DNA of 63,523 nt, from the NCBI GenBank assembly GCA_019418625.1, contig DYBL01000082.1, forward strand, positions 1-63,523, in the 5' to 3' direction. This stretch comes from Clostridiales bacterium (GTDB lineage Bacteria > Bacillota > Clostridia > Oscillospirales > Oscillospiraceae). Of this stretch, positions 43,000-51,548 are shown piece by piece; position 1 is the stretch's first letter, and every line of letters starts with the position of its first letter. The position numbers and the translations under genes are program-made. The notes under the pieces are model-generated. The model made no database searches and was not told where the DNA came from. It saw only the letters and a program-made list of their open reading frames with translations.

Positions 43000-45900
43000 A
43001 TGCGTAGCAGATCACAATCCAAGATCCGAAAACAGCTTTTATGTCTGCTCTTGTCTTTGGCGATGCTTTCCTCTTTGCTGGTGATCCCCGCGGCGGCAAA
43101 GGGGCCGGAGGATGCCGTGGCGCCTGTTTACAACGCGGCCGAGGATGTCTATGAGATCAGCACCCCGGCGCAGCTGATGTATCTGTCCGGCACCTGGAAA
43201 GAAGGCGCGCCCCGGGACGGCAATTATGTCCTGACGGCCGATATCGATATGGCCGGCTGGGAGGGCTTCAAACCCATTGCCTCTGAAAAGGAAGAGGGGT
43301 ATCTGGGCACCTTCGACGGACGCTTTCATGTGATCCGCAACCTGACCATTGACTACCCCAAAAAGTATGTGGGCCTGTTCGGCTACGTGGGCAATGAAAA
43401 TGACCAGGCCTATGTGAAGAACGTGGCCATGATCGACTGCGAGATCCGCGGCCAGCAGAACGTGGGCGGCATCGCCGGCGTCACGTACGGCACCATCACC
43501 GGCTGCGTGGTCACGGGCCATGTGTGGGTGGATGACCTGTCCAACTCCCACACCAGCGGCGGCATCGCCGGAAAGGTGAAGGAGGGCGAGGGCCCCATCA
43601 TCGGCCATGTGGAAAACTGCTATGTCAACGCCAAGCTGGAAGCGCCCTATGACGTGGGCGGCATCGCCGGCATTCAGGACGGCGGCGGCTACGTGGGCAA
43701 CAGCTTCGCGGCGGGCTCCGTGAACGCCTATGGCGAAAACGGCTCCGCCGGCGGCATCGCCGGTTCTTTCAACGCGGGCGACCACATCGTCGGCTGCGTC
43801 AGCGCACAGACCTCCATCTCCGGCACGAAGAACGTGGACAAGATCGTCGGCCAGCTGGACGACGAGGCGGCCACCAACATCTCCGGCAACATCGCCTGGG
43901 AGGGGACCCTCCTGGCAGGCAATGAGCCGGCCTTCCAGCCCATCCAGTGGGAGGATGTCTCCGCGCAGGTGCTGCAGACCAAGCAGACCTATGTGGACCT
44001 GGGCTGGGACTTTGACACGGTCTGGGCCTGGAGCGACACTTTGCAGCAGCCCATTCTGAAGGGCTACGATCCCGCTGTTTTTGAGGCGCTGGACTTCTCC
44101 ATCGACGGCCCCCGGGTCATCTCCCGTGCCATCAACGATGTGGACCAGAACGCCAAGGTCACCGTCACCGCTCGTGTGGCAGGTGTGGACGCGGTGGAGA
44201 GCGCCGTGCTGCACTATGGCTATGACGACGTGGACGCTGAGCTCCCCATGACCATTTCCGGCACCACCTGCACGGTGGATCTGCCCACCGGCAAGGCCGG
44301 AGATATGTACTATTACCTGGAGATCCGCGCCGGCGGCAAGACCGTCACCAAGCCCTATGACAAGTCTGCCCCCATCCAGGTGTTCGTGGACGACGGCAGC
44401 ATCCTGGGCGATCCCAGCCAGATCACCATGACCCCCGATACCACCCAGGGCAACCTGCGCTTGAGCTGGATCACCGTGCCTGAGGTGAAGGCCTCTGTGG
44501 TGCAGTATAAGAAGCAGGGCGAGAGCACCTGGAAGACCGCCCGCGGCACCAGCTATGTGGATGCCGTGACCCCCGGCTGGAAGGAGCTGGCGACCCACCA
44601 GGTGGTCCTGGAGGACCTGGAGCCGGACGCCATGTACGTCTATCGGGTGGGTGACGGCAAGGAGTTCATGAGCGAGGAGCACACCTTCAAGGCGCCCACG
44701 TCTCCCGACGCGGATTCCTTCTCCTTCATCTTCGTCTCCGATCCCCAGTCTGTGTCCACCGATGACTACATGTCCTTTAAAAAGAGCATGGACTACGCCA
44801 CCACCCTGGTGACGCCGGAGTTCATCATGAGCGGCGGCGACACCACCCAGGACGGCTACAAGGCAACCGAGTGGGAGGCCTGCTTCGAGGTCATGGGCGA
44901 TTACTTCGCCTCCATCCCCACCATTACGGTGCCCGGCAACCACGAGATGAAGGGCGACTGGGGCTTTATCTCCTTTGCCCAGCGGTTCAACATGCCCGGC
45001 GGCGACAGCGGCACGGAGTTTGACAGCACCATCGGCTGCATCGAGTACGGCGACGCCTGCATCGTGGTCATCAACACCGAGGTCACCCCGCCGGAGGAGA
45101 AGGCGGACATCATCGCAAAGCAGCTGCAGTGGGCCAAGGAGTGCTACGAAAAGTCCGACAAGAAGTGGCGTATCATGCTCACCCATGCGGGCCCCTATAC
45201 CTCCAACCACCCCGCCTCTGAGGTGATCGACTACTTCATCAACGATTCCGAGTGGTCCGTGGACGCTTTGGGCGTGGACCTGTTCCTCAACGGCCATGAT
45301 CACATCTACATCCGCTCCACCGTGCTGGGTGACATCAAGGCCAATACCGGCGACGGCACCACCTATGTCACCGGCGGCACCGTGGGCAACAAGTACTATG
45401 AGTACCTGCCCGACCGCAGTGACTACGCCACCGACTGCTATGTGGACGACGAGGACCAGCAGGTGTTCTCCATCATCACCGTCTCTGAGGATGCCATCAC
45501 CGGCAAGGCCTACCAGTGCCAGGACAGCGACACCGATGAGAAGGAAGAGATGGACCAGTGGAACAACTGGAAGGTCGTGGACAGCTACGAGATCCGCAAC
45601 ACCGTCCGGGACGGCAAGAAGGTCACGGATTATACCGATGTGAAGAGCAGCGACTGGTACTATGACGCCGCCGCGTTCGTCACGGAGAACAAGCTGGTCG
45701 CCGGTGAAGAGGCCTACAAGTTCGGCGGCAACGAGATCATCACCCGCGCCGAGGCGGCCCAGGCCCTCTATAACCTGGCCGGCCGGCCCGACTGCCAGCT
45801 GACCACCGCCTTTAAGGATGTGACCGTTCGCAGCCAGCAGCGGGATGCCATCTCCTGGGTCTATCAGCAGGGCATCATGCTGGGTACCAGCGACGGTGTG

Positions 45901-46173
45901 TTCTCTCCCGACCGCCCGCTGACCCGGGGCATGTTTGCCACCATCCTGGCCCGCTATGCCAAGCTCCAGGGTAAGGACATGTCCACCATGGTGGACCTGA
46001 GCACCTTTGCCGATGCGGCCAGCATCCCCAATGCCTATGCCGATGGCGTGCGCTGGTGCGCGGCCAACAAGATCGTGGAGGGACGGTCCGACGGCACGTT
46101 TGCCTCTCAGGCCAGCCTGACCCGGGCCCATATGTCCACCATGCTCATGCGCTTCGTGCAGCTGGGCAAGTGA
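43000..46173 (+). CDS. SLH-anchored metallophosphatase with GLUG-like and purple-acid-phosphatase N-domains
   Basis: 1057 residues, exported (signal 1-34, ...LLVIPAAAK). Order: GLUG-like beta-solenoid (about 45-320, many GGIAG motifs), a beta domain, a fibronectin-like purple-acid-phosphatase N-domain (about 470-560, LRLSWITVPEVKASVVQYKK), calcineurin-like phosphoesterase (about 575-830: FVSDPQ, SGGDTTQDG, VPGNHEMKGD, LTHAGPY, NGHDH) and three SLH modules (about 880-1057, DWYYDAAAFVTENKLV). Binds the cell wall polymer and likely releases phosphate or cleaves a phosphoester outside the cell. Under cre-like control. Confidence 0.93.
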   Translation: MRSRSQSKIRKQLLCLLLSLAMLSSLLVIPAAAKGPEDAVAPVYNAAEDVYEISTPAQLMYLSGTWKEGAPRDGNYVLTADIDMAGWEGFKPIASEKEEGYLGTFDGRFHVIRNLTIDYPKKYVGLFGYVGNENDQAYVKNVAMIDCEIRGQQNVGGIAGVTYGTITGCVVTGHVWVDDLSNSHTSGGIAGKVKEGEGPIIGHVENCYVNAKLEAPYDVGGIAGIQDGGGYVGNSFAAGSVNAYGENGSAGGIAGSFNAGDHIVGCVSAQTSISGTKNVDKIVGQLDDEAATNISGNIAWEGTLLAGNEPAFQPIQWEDVSAQVLQTKQTYVDLGWDFDTVWAWSDTLQQPILKGYDPAVFEALDFSIDGPRVISRAINDVDQNAKVTVTARVAGVDAVESAVLHYGYDDVDAELPMTISGTTCTVDLPTGKAGDMYYYLEIRAGGKTVTKPYDKSAPIQVFVDDGSILGDPSQITMTPDTTQGNLRLSWITVPEVKASVVQYKKQGESTWKTARGTSYVDAVTPGWKELATHQVVLEDLEPDAMYVYRVGDGKEFMSEEHTFKAPTSPDADSFSFIFVSDPQSVSTDDYMSFKKSMDYATTLVTPEFIMSGGDTTQDGYKATEWEACFEVMGDYFASIPTITVPGNHEMKGDWGFISFAQRFNMPGGDSGTEFDSTIGCIEYGDACIVVINTEVTPPEEKADIIAKQLQWAKECYEKSDKKWRIMLTHAGPYTSNHPASEVIDYFINDSEWSVDALGVDLFLNGHDHIYIRSTVLGDIKANTGDGTTYVTGGTVGNKYYEYLPDRSDYATDCYVDDEDQQVFSIITVSEDAITGKAYQCQDSDTDEKEEMDQWNNWKVVDSYEIRNTVRDGKKVTDYTDVKSSDWYYDAAAFVTENKLVAGEEAYKFGGNEIITRAEAAQALYNLAGRPDCQLTTAFKDVTVRSQQRDAISWVYQQGIMLGTSDGVFSPDRPLTRGMFATILARYAKLQGKDMSTMVDLSTFADAASIPNAYADGVRWCAANKIVEGRSDGTFASQASLTRAHMSTMLMRFVQLGK

Positions 46174-46210
46174 CCGGACAGAGAGAAAGCGGCAAGCAAC
46201 GAAAATAAAA

Positions 46211-46243
46211 GGAACGGGACCGGCAGATCGCCGGTCCCGTTCC
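46211..46243. terminator. Bidirectional terminator
   Basis: GGAACGGGACCGGC / GCCGGTCCCGTTCC stem with AGATC loop; T-rich flank on the plus strand. Between the phosphatase and the convergent redox gene. Confidence 0.85.
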
Positions 46244-46253
46244 TTTCGGTTTT

Positions 46254-46558
46254 TCAGGAGAGCTTTCTGGCCTCCTGGATCAGATGCTTGGCCTCCTCCT
46301 TGCTGAGTACTTGCCCGCAGGAGACGACCTTGCCGTCCACCACCAACGCCGGCGTGGTCATGACGCCCATGGCGGCGATCCGGACAAAATCCGTCACATG
46401 CTCCACCACCGGCTCCTGCCCCAGCTCCGCCAGGGCTGCCTTTACGGCGTCCTCCAGGGCGCAGCACTTGGCGCAGCCGGAGCCCAGCACCTGAATGTCC
46501 GATGTCTGGCCGCCCTGCGCGGGGACGGCTTCTTGCTTTTTTTCCCGAAAAGACCCAT
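46254..46558 (-). pseudogene. Small thioredoxin-like redox protein, frameshifted in a poly-A tract
   Basis: The ATG at 46558 (AGGAGG 7 nt upstream) starts MGLFGKK and then enters the wrong frame. A one-base-longer A tract would read MGLFGKKKQEAVPAQGGQTS, then DIQVLGSGCAKCCALEDAVK to the end (HLIQEARKLS). The tract is seven A on the minus strand (T at 46537-46543). The C-terminal 78 residues carry the CxxC of redox-active disulfide proteins (GCAKCC) and MTTPALVVDG. Such proteins typically follow YraQ-type permeases under ArsR control. A GTG internal start could still give the 78-residue form. Confidence 0.75.
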
Positions 46559-46575
46559 GTTTGTTCCTCCTTCGA

Positions 46576-47577
46576 TTAGATCAGATAGGGTGCCAGCAGG
46601 TTGAACAGGCACCCCACCAGCAAAATGCCCGCTGTACAGATGGCCACGAACACAGCCAGCAGCCGGGGCCGCACCGCCTTGCGCAGCATGATGAGCGACG
46701 GCAGAGACAGCGTGGTCACCGCCATCATAAAGGACAGCACCGTGCCCAGAAGGGCGCCCTTTGCCAGCAGCGCCTCCGCCACGGGGATGGTGCCGAAAAT
46801 GTCCGCGTACATGGGGATGCCCACCAGCGTGGCCAGTACCACACCCAGGGGATTGCCGCGGCCCAGAAGACCGGCCACCCAGTCCTGGGGGATCCAGTTG
46901 TGGATGAGGGCGCCTACGCCCACACCTGCGAGAATATAGGGGAAGACGCTTTTCAGCGTGCCCAGCATCTGCTGCCGTGCCCAGAGGAGCCGCTGGCGGC
47001 GGGTGAGAGTCGGGGCGTCCGACCCGGCGCACACGGCGGTGCGGACGAAGGGCTCCACCTGGTCTTCCATGTGCAGCCGCTGGATCAGCGATCCGCCGGC
47101 CACGGCAATCACCAGGCCCATGACCACATAGACCACCGCCACCCGGGCACCGAAAATGCTCATCAGCAGCACCAGACTGCCAAGGTCCACCATGGGGGAG
47201 GAGATGAGGAAGGAGAACGTGACCCCCAGCGGAAGTCCCGCCCCCGTAAAGCCCATGAACAGAGGAATGGAGGAGCAGGAGCAAAAGGGCGTCACCGTGC
47301 CCAAAAGGGCGGAGACGGTGTTGGCGCCCAGCCCCCTGAACCGCCCCAGGATGCGGCGGCTGCGCTCCGGCGGGAAATAGCTTTGGATGTAGGACACCAG
47401 AAAGATCAGCACGCACAGCAAGAGGGTGATCTTGACGGTGTCATAGAGGAAAAACTGCACGCTGCCGCCCAGACGCCCGGATATATCCAGGCCCGCGCCG
47501 GAGAGGAGCGCGCCGATGCCCCGGCTGAGCCACTGCATGCCCAGCACCTCATTTTGAAAAAAGCTCCACAGTTCCAT
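46576..47577 (-). CDS. YraQ/DUF318-family permease (metal/arsenite-type efflux)
   Basis: 333 residues, about 8 membrane helices. The Cys-rich motif TPFCSCSSIPLFMGFTGAG is diagnostic and likely handles a thiol-liking metal or metalloid. The permease lies between an ArsR-binding palindrome and the redox protein, the usual permease-thioredoxin pairing. Predicted to export metal (Cu, Zn, As or similar); the substrate is not deducible. Confidence 0.9.
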   Translation of the reverse strand: MELWSFFQNEVLGMQWLSRGIGALLSGAGLDISGRLGGSVQFFLYDTVKITLLLCVLIFLVSYIQSYFPPERSRRILGRFRGLGANTVSALLGTVTPFCSCSSIPLFMGFTGAGLPLGVTFSFLISSPMVDLGSLVLLMSIFGARVAVVYVVMGLVIAVAGGSLIQRLHMEDQVEPFVRTAVCAGSDAPTLTRRQRLLWARQQMLGTLKSVFPYILAGVGVGALIHNWIPQDWVAGLLGRGNPLGVVLATLVGIPMYADIFGTIPVAEALLAKGALLGTVLSFMMAVTTLSLPSLIMLRKAVRPRLLAVFVAICTAGILLVGCLFNLLAPYLI

Positions 47578-47600
47578 ATTGCCTCCATAGAATCGGATAT

Positions 47601-47616
47601 ATCAAAAATTTTTGAT
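47601..47616. promoter_or_regulatory. ArsR-type operator upstream of the permease
   Basis: ATCAAAAATTTTTGAT, a perfect 16-bp palindrome, 24 bp before the permease ATG. Shares the ATCAAAA...TTTTGAT half-sites with the arsR-promoter operator. Confidence 0.8.
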
Positions 47617-47665
47617 GTATTGCGCCGGAAGAAACGCCATCCTGGGGGAGATGGCGTTTTTATAT

Positions 47666-47956
47666 TCAGGAGAGCGGCTGATCGGGCATGAGGGAGGCCA
47701 GCAGGGCCATGGCCCGCTCCAGACCGGCCTGGCTGAGCCGGTAGTGGGTCCACTTTCCCTCCTGGCGGCTTTGTACGATGCCGGATTCACACAGGATCTT
47801 CATGTGGTAGGAAAGGCCCGACTGGGTCAGCTCCATGGGCTCCTGCAGCACGCAGGCGCACTTTTCCCCGGTGCGCAGCTGTTCCAAAATAGCAAGGCGC
47901 TTGGGGTCACACAGTGCCCGGAACACTTTGGCGTTTTCCTGAAAGTTGCGGTCCAT
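47666..47956 (-). CDS. ArsR/SmtB-family metalloregulator
   Basis: 96 residues, winged helix-turn-helix dimer. Recognition region QSGLSYHMKILCESGIVQSR; possible metal-binding Cys in GEKCACVLQEP (alpha-3/4 loop) and LCDPKR. It represses in the metal-free state. The gene faces the same way as the permease, 88 bp upstream, each with its own palindrome, so the pair forms a metal-induced regulon. Confidence 0.95.
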   Translation of the reverse strand: MDRNFQENAKVFRALCDPKRLAILEQLRTGEKCACVLQEPMELTQSGLSYHMKILCESGIVQSRQEGKWTHYRLSQAGLERAMALLASLMPDQPLS

Positions 47957-47966
47957 GTCAAATCCT

Positions 47967-47988
47967 CACATCAAAAAATTTTGATGTG
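47967..47988. promoter_or_regulatory. ArsR-type operator upstream of arsR
   Basis: CACATCAAAA-AA-TTTTGATGTG, a 22-bp inverted repeat, 10 bp before the arsR ATG; autoregulation. Confidence 0.8.
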
Positions 47989-48034
47989 TAGAGCGTACCA
48001 CACCCAACCGCCGCTGTCAAGAGGGCTTTTGTTC

Positions 48035-48901
48035 TCACCCACAGAAGGTGATGACCAGAGTGCCCAGCACCATGAGCCCCAAACCCACCAAAGACGCTTT
48101 TTCCAGCCGCTCTTTGAGCACCAGTCGGGAAAAGAGAACGGTGACCACCAGGCTCAGCTTGTCCACGCTCACCACCACGCTCACGGCGCCGTTTTGGATG
48201 GCGTAGTAGTAGCACAGCCAGGAGGCGCCGGTGGAAAGGCCGGAGAGCAGGATGAATCCCAGTTCCCGCCCCGGGACACGCTTTACCAGAGGCAGCTTGC
48301 CCCGTCCCAGTACGATGGCCCAGGCCATGACCAGCACCACGCCGGTGCGGATGGCGGTGGCCAGGTTGGATTCCACCCCCGTAATGCCGATCTTGGCCAG
48401 AATGGAGGTCAGCGCCGCAAACAGAGCCGAGGCGGCAGCAAACAGGACCCACCGTCTGTGGCCGGAACGGGTGCCGGGCCGCCGCTCCACCATCAGCACC
48501 ACCCCCACAGCCAGCAGGGCGGTGCCCAAAAGCCGCAGGGCCGGGTGGCTCCGCTCGCCCAGAAAGACCATGGCCAGCAGGATGGTCAGCGCCGTGCTGG
48601 ATTTATCCACGGCGGCTACCTTGTTCACATCGCCCAGGGACAGCGCCTTGAAATAGCACAGCCAGGAGGCGCCGGTGGAAAGGCCGGAGAGCACCAGAAA
48701 CACCAAAGAGAGGACGGTGAGGGAGGAGATCGTCCCGGCGGAGCCTGCCGCCAGCACCATCAGCCAGGAAAAAATCAGCACCACGTCGGTGCGCAGCGCG
48801 GTGGCCACGTCGGAGTCCGTGGAGCGGATGCCGCATTTGGCCAAAATAGCGGTGATCCCTGCGAACAGGGCGGATAAAAAAGCCATGGGAAGCCAGAACA
48901 T
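48035..48901 (-). CDS. EamA-family (DMT) transporter
   Basis: 288 residues, about ten helices in two homologous EamA repeats: both halves contain LSGLSTGASWLCY and a GER/KER end (LGERSHPALRLLGTALL and LVLKERLEKASLVGLGLMVL). Predicted exporter of metabolites or drugs, specificity unknown. Separated by 78 bp from arsR with no shared operator. Confidence 0.93.
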   Translation of the reverse strand: MFWLPMAFLSALFAGITAILAKCGIRSTDSDVATALRTDVVLIFSWLMVLAAGSAGTISSLTVLSLVFLVLSGLSTGASWLCYFKALSLGDVNKVAAVDKSSTALTILLAMVFLGERSHPALRLLGTALLAVGVVLMVERRPGTRSGHRRWVLFAAASALFAALTSILAKIGITGVESNLATAIRTGVVLVMAWAIVLGRGKLPLVKRVPGRELGFILLSGLSTGASWLCYYYAIQNGAVSVVVSVDKLSLVVTVLFSRLVLKERLEKASLVGLGLMVLGTLVITFCG

Positions 48902-49220
48902 ACCGATCGCCTCTGATTCATGGGAATAGAGACATGCCGCCGGAGGTCGCGCCTGGATTTTGAGGATCTCCGGGCGGATGCACTTCCTTGCATCTGCAAA
49001 GATCTGCTTTCAGACTAACGGATTCAAACAGGCCTGTCAATGACCTTGACAAATCTGTATGGAGAAATTCGGCCATAGGAGGCGTGCCCCTGCCGATGCC
49101 GCAGCCGCTGTATCCCCACCGCCGCAGTCCGGCTGAACGGACATGGGCCGAAAGATGCGTCCCGGCGCAGGAGGCGTCAGGAAGACGGCCCTGCCGCTTA
49201 CGGAAAGAGCGGAAAAGCAA
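48902..49220. other. Intergenic stretch, no gene recognised
   Basis: About 320 bp. No convincing open frame with a ribosome site. A TTGACAAATCTGTATGG sequence near 49047 could be a promoter -35 for nothing annotated. Presumably the EamA promoter is on the minus strand near 48905-48960. Confidence 0.45.
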
Positions 49221-49254
49221 AGCGCGCGCCCCCGGCTGACCCGGGAGCGCGCGT
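49221..49254 (-). terminator. Terminator of the dehydratase/cyclodeaminase unit
   Basis: GC-rich hairpin GCGCGCGCCCCCGG/CCGGGAGCGCGCG; the minus strand continues CTTTGCTTTT. Confidence 0.75.
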
Positions 49255-49295
49255 GAGGAAGAGGGAGGTTTTGAAAATTTTTACGAACAATGCAA

Positions 49296-50288
49296 TTATG
49301 CGAAGAAGGCATACTTGGTGCCGAGGCCTTTTTCCAGCGCGCCGCGATACAGCATGGCGGCGGTGGCCACATCCTGCACGGCCATGCCCACGGTATCGAA
49401 AATGGTGATCTCCTGGTCATTTTCCCGGCCGGGCTTCTGGCCCAGAATGATCTGGCCGATCTCGCCGTAAATGTCGCTGGTTTGAATGATGCCCTCCTCC
49501 ACGGCGTGGTGGGTCTCTCCGTTTTTCACGCACAGATCGATGGAGTCGTTGACGATCTTGGCCCCCCGGAACACGTCCGCAAACAGCTCCTGCTTGTCGG
49601 GCATGTCGGCGCCGATGCAGGCGATGTGGGTGCCGGGCTTGATCCATTCCCGCCGCACGATGGGGCCCCGGCGCCCGATGGTGACGGTGAAGAGAATGTC
49701 CGCCGGGCGGACGGCCTCTTCCGCTGCGGCGCAGGCGTGAATGGGGAGCCCGGTCTCCTGGTGCATCTCCTGGACAAAGGCGTCCAGCGCGGGACGGGAG
49801 GCGTTCCAAACGTATACCTCCCGGATGTCCCGCACCCGGCGCACGGCCCGCAGCTGGCGGCGGCCCTGGTTCCCCGCGCCGATGATGCCCACGACCTTGG
49901 CGTCCTTCCGGGCCAGGTACTTGGCGGAGATGGCCCCTGCGGCGCCGGTGCGGCAGCCGGTGATCCAGGTGCCGTCCATGACGCACCGCAGTGCGCTGGT
50001 GGCTGCATCAAACAGCAGCACCGTGTTCATGCCCCGGGGCAGTCCCAGACCGGGATTGGCGTCGTATCCGCCGGAGGAGGCCTTGATGGTCATAAAGCCG
50101 CTTCCCATGTCGATGCCCGCCTTGATGTCCATGCCGCCGTGACTTTGGGGCGTATGCAGTGCCATAAAGGGCGGCTGGGTCACCTTGCCGCTGTTGAAAG
50201 AGCGGTAGGCGTCCTCCACGGCTGCCTGCACCCGGTCCAGGTCGATGAGGCTGCCCACTTCGTCTTTGTTCAGCAATAACGTTTCCAT
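49296..50288 (-). CDS. Ornithine cyclodeaminase/mu-crystallin family (EutC/BhcD-like)
   Basis: 330 residues. Rossmann motif GIIGAGNQGRRQL and substrate region MDIKAGIDMGSGFMTIKAS plus CVMDGTWITGCRTGAAGA. The family includes ornithine cyclodeaminase, iminosuccinate reductase (BhcD) and ectoine EutC. Located 42 bp after the dehydratase gene, which matches the EutB-EutC and BhcB-BhcD pairs: dehydratase makes an imine, this enzyme reduces or deaminates it. The direct substrate is unproven. Confidence 0.88.
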   Translation of the reverse strand: METLLLNKDEVGSLIDLDRVQAAVEDAYRSFNSGKVTQPPFMALHTPQSHGGMDIKAGIDMGSGFMTIKASSGGYDANPGLGLPRGMNTVLLFDAATSALRCVMDGTWITGCRTGAAGAISAKYLARKDAKVVGIIGAGNQGRRQLRAVRRVRDIREVYVWNASRPALDAFVQEMHQETGLPIHACAAAEEAVRPADILFTVTIGRRGPIVRREWIKPGTHIACIGADMPDKQELFADVFRGAKIVNDSIDLCVKNGETHHAVEEGIIQTSDIYGEIGQIILGQKPGRENDQEITIFDTVGMAVQDVATAAMLYRGALEKGLGTKYAFFA

Positions 50289-50330
50289 AAAATCATTTCC
50301 TGCCTTTCTGCGGATCCTTGGATAAAGGGA

Positions 50331-51320
50331 TCAGTTGACGCCGGATACCGGCATGTCGTTGTAGATTTGCCCAAGAGTCTCAATGTCCCAGTTGCCGCTG
50401 GTCAGCACGAAGCAGACCTTTTCCTGGGGCTTGAAGTGAAACTTTTTTGCCATAGCGGCGGCTACGCCCACGCAGGCCGAGGGCTCGCCCACCAGCTTGG
50501 CTTCCCGGGCCACCAGCTTGGTGGCCTGGAGGATCTCTGTCTCGCTGACGCTGACCAGCTCGTCCACGTACCGCTCAATGATGGGGAGGGGGTTGTCGCC
50601 GGGGCGGCGGCAGGAAAGGCCGTCAGCCACCGTGGGCGTACAGGGAGCCTCTGTGACCCTGCCGGCGGCCCGGCTCCGGACGTAGGAGTCGTTTCCCTCT
50701 GCCTGTACACCGATGACGCGGATAGAGGGGTGGATCTGCTTTGCGTAGGTGGCAACGCCGGAGATCAGGCCGCCGCCGCCCACCGGCACCACGATGGTAT
50801 CCAGGAAGGGCAGGTCCTCCAGCACTTCCATGGCGATGGTGCCCTGACCGGCCATGACCAGAGGGTCTTCGTAGGGATGCACAATGGTGTAGCCATGCTG
50901 CTCCACCTCTTCCCGCACCTTTTCCCAGCGCTTGACATACAGCCGGTCCCAGAGGATCACACGGGCTCCCATGCGCCGGGCGTTGTCCGCCTTCAGGCGG
51001 GGCGTGTCATCCGGCAGGATGACGGTTACAGGGATCCCCAGCTTCTCCCCGGCATAGGCACAGGCCTGGCCGTGATTTCCGGAGGAGCTGGTGATGATGC
51101 CCCGGGCACGTTCCTGAGGCGACAGGGACAAGATCTTGCTCATGGCGCCCCGCAGCTTGAATGCGCCGGTGATCTGCAGCATTTCCGGCTTCAAATAGAC
51201 GTCACAGCCCAAGAGCTTCCCCATGGCCTCCTGCCGCAGCAGCGGTGTGTGGCGGATGTAGGGAGCGATGCGCTCCGCAGCGGCTTCAATGTCTTCCAGA
51301 GTCACGATCTGCGATTCCAT
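50331..51320 (-). CDS. Threonine dehydratase-like PLP enzyme (EutB/BhcB-like)
   Basis: 329 residues, fold-type II PLP enzyme. PLP lysine in TGAFKLRGAM, phosphate-binding loop SSSGNHGQACAYA, tetraglycine GGGGLISG. It lacks the C-terminal ACT domain of biosynthetic IlvA, so it is of the catabolic/serine racemase/beta-hydroxyaspartate dehydratase type. The neighbour and its LysR regulator suggest a dedicated pathway for a hydroxy-amino acid. Confidence 0.92.
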   Translation of the reverse strand: MESQIVTLEDIEAAAERIAPYIRHTPLLRQEAMGKLLGCDVYLKPEMLQITGAFKLRGAMSKILSLSPQERARGIITSSSGNHGQACAYAGEKLGIPVTVILPDDTPRLKADNARRMGARVILWDRLYVKRWEKVREEVEQHGYTIVHPYEDPLVMAGQGTIAMEVLEDLPFLDTIVVPVGGGGLISGVATYAKQIHPSIRVIGVQAEGNDSYVRSRAAGRVTEAPCTPTVADGLSCRRPGDNPLPIIERYVDELVSVSETEILQATKLVAREAKLVGEPSACVGVAAAMAKKFHFKPQEKVCFVLTSGNWDIETLGQIYNDMPVSGVN

Positions 51321-51477
51321 AGGATGGCCTCCCTTGTGTTTCTTTTCGGGGTTATCATATCACGCGAAACCCATTCCTACAATTATCGGAGTATATACAA
51401 AAAGCCATAACGATTTATTATGGGCTTGAAATGGGGAAGGACAGGACGCGGCGGAGAGAGGCCATCAGATCGGCGCA

Positions 51478-51515
51478 TAAAAAGACGCCTTTGTACCAAA
51501 TCGGCACAAAGGCGT
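51478..51515 (-). terminator. Terminator of the lysR gene
   Basis: ACGCCTTTGT/ACAAAGGCGT stem followed on the minus strand by CTTTTTATG. Confidence 0.75.
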
Positions 51516-51548
51516 AAAGTATATGGGAAACGCGAAAAGCAGCGGCAA

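Noticed and set aside
43039..46467. A 1142-codon open frame antisense to the SLH phosphatase gene
   Set aside because: Product is compositionally odd (His/Gly/Val-rich), has no ribosome site, and mirrors GC-rich codon bias of the real gene on the other strand.
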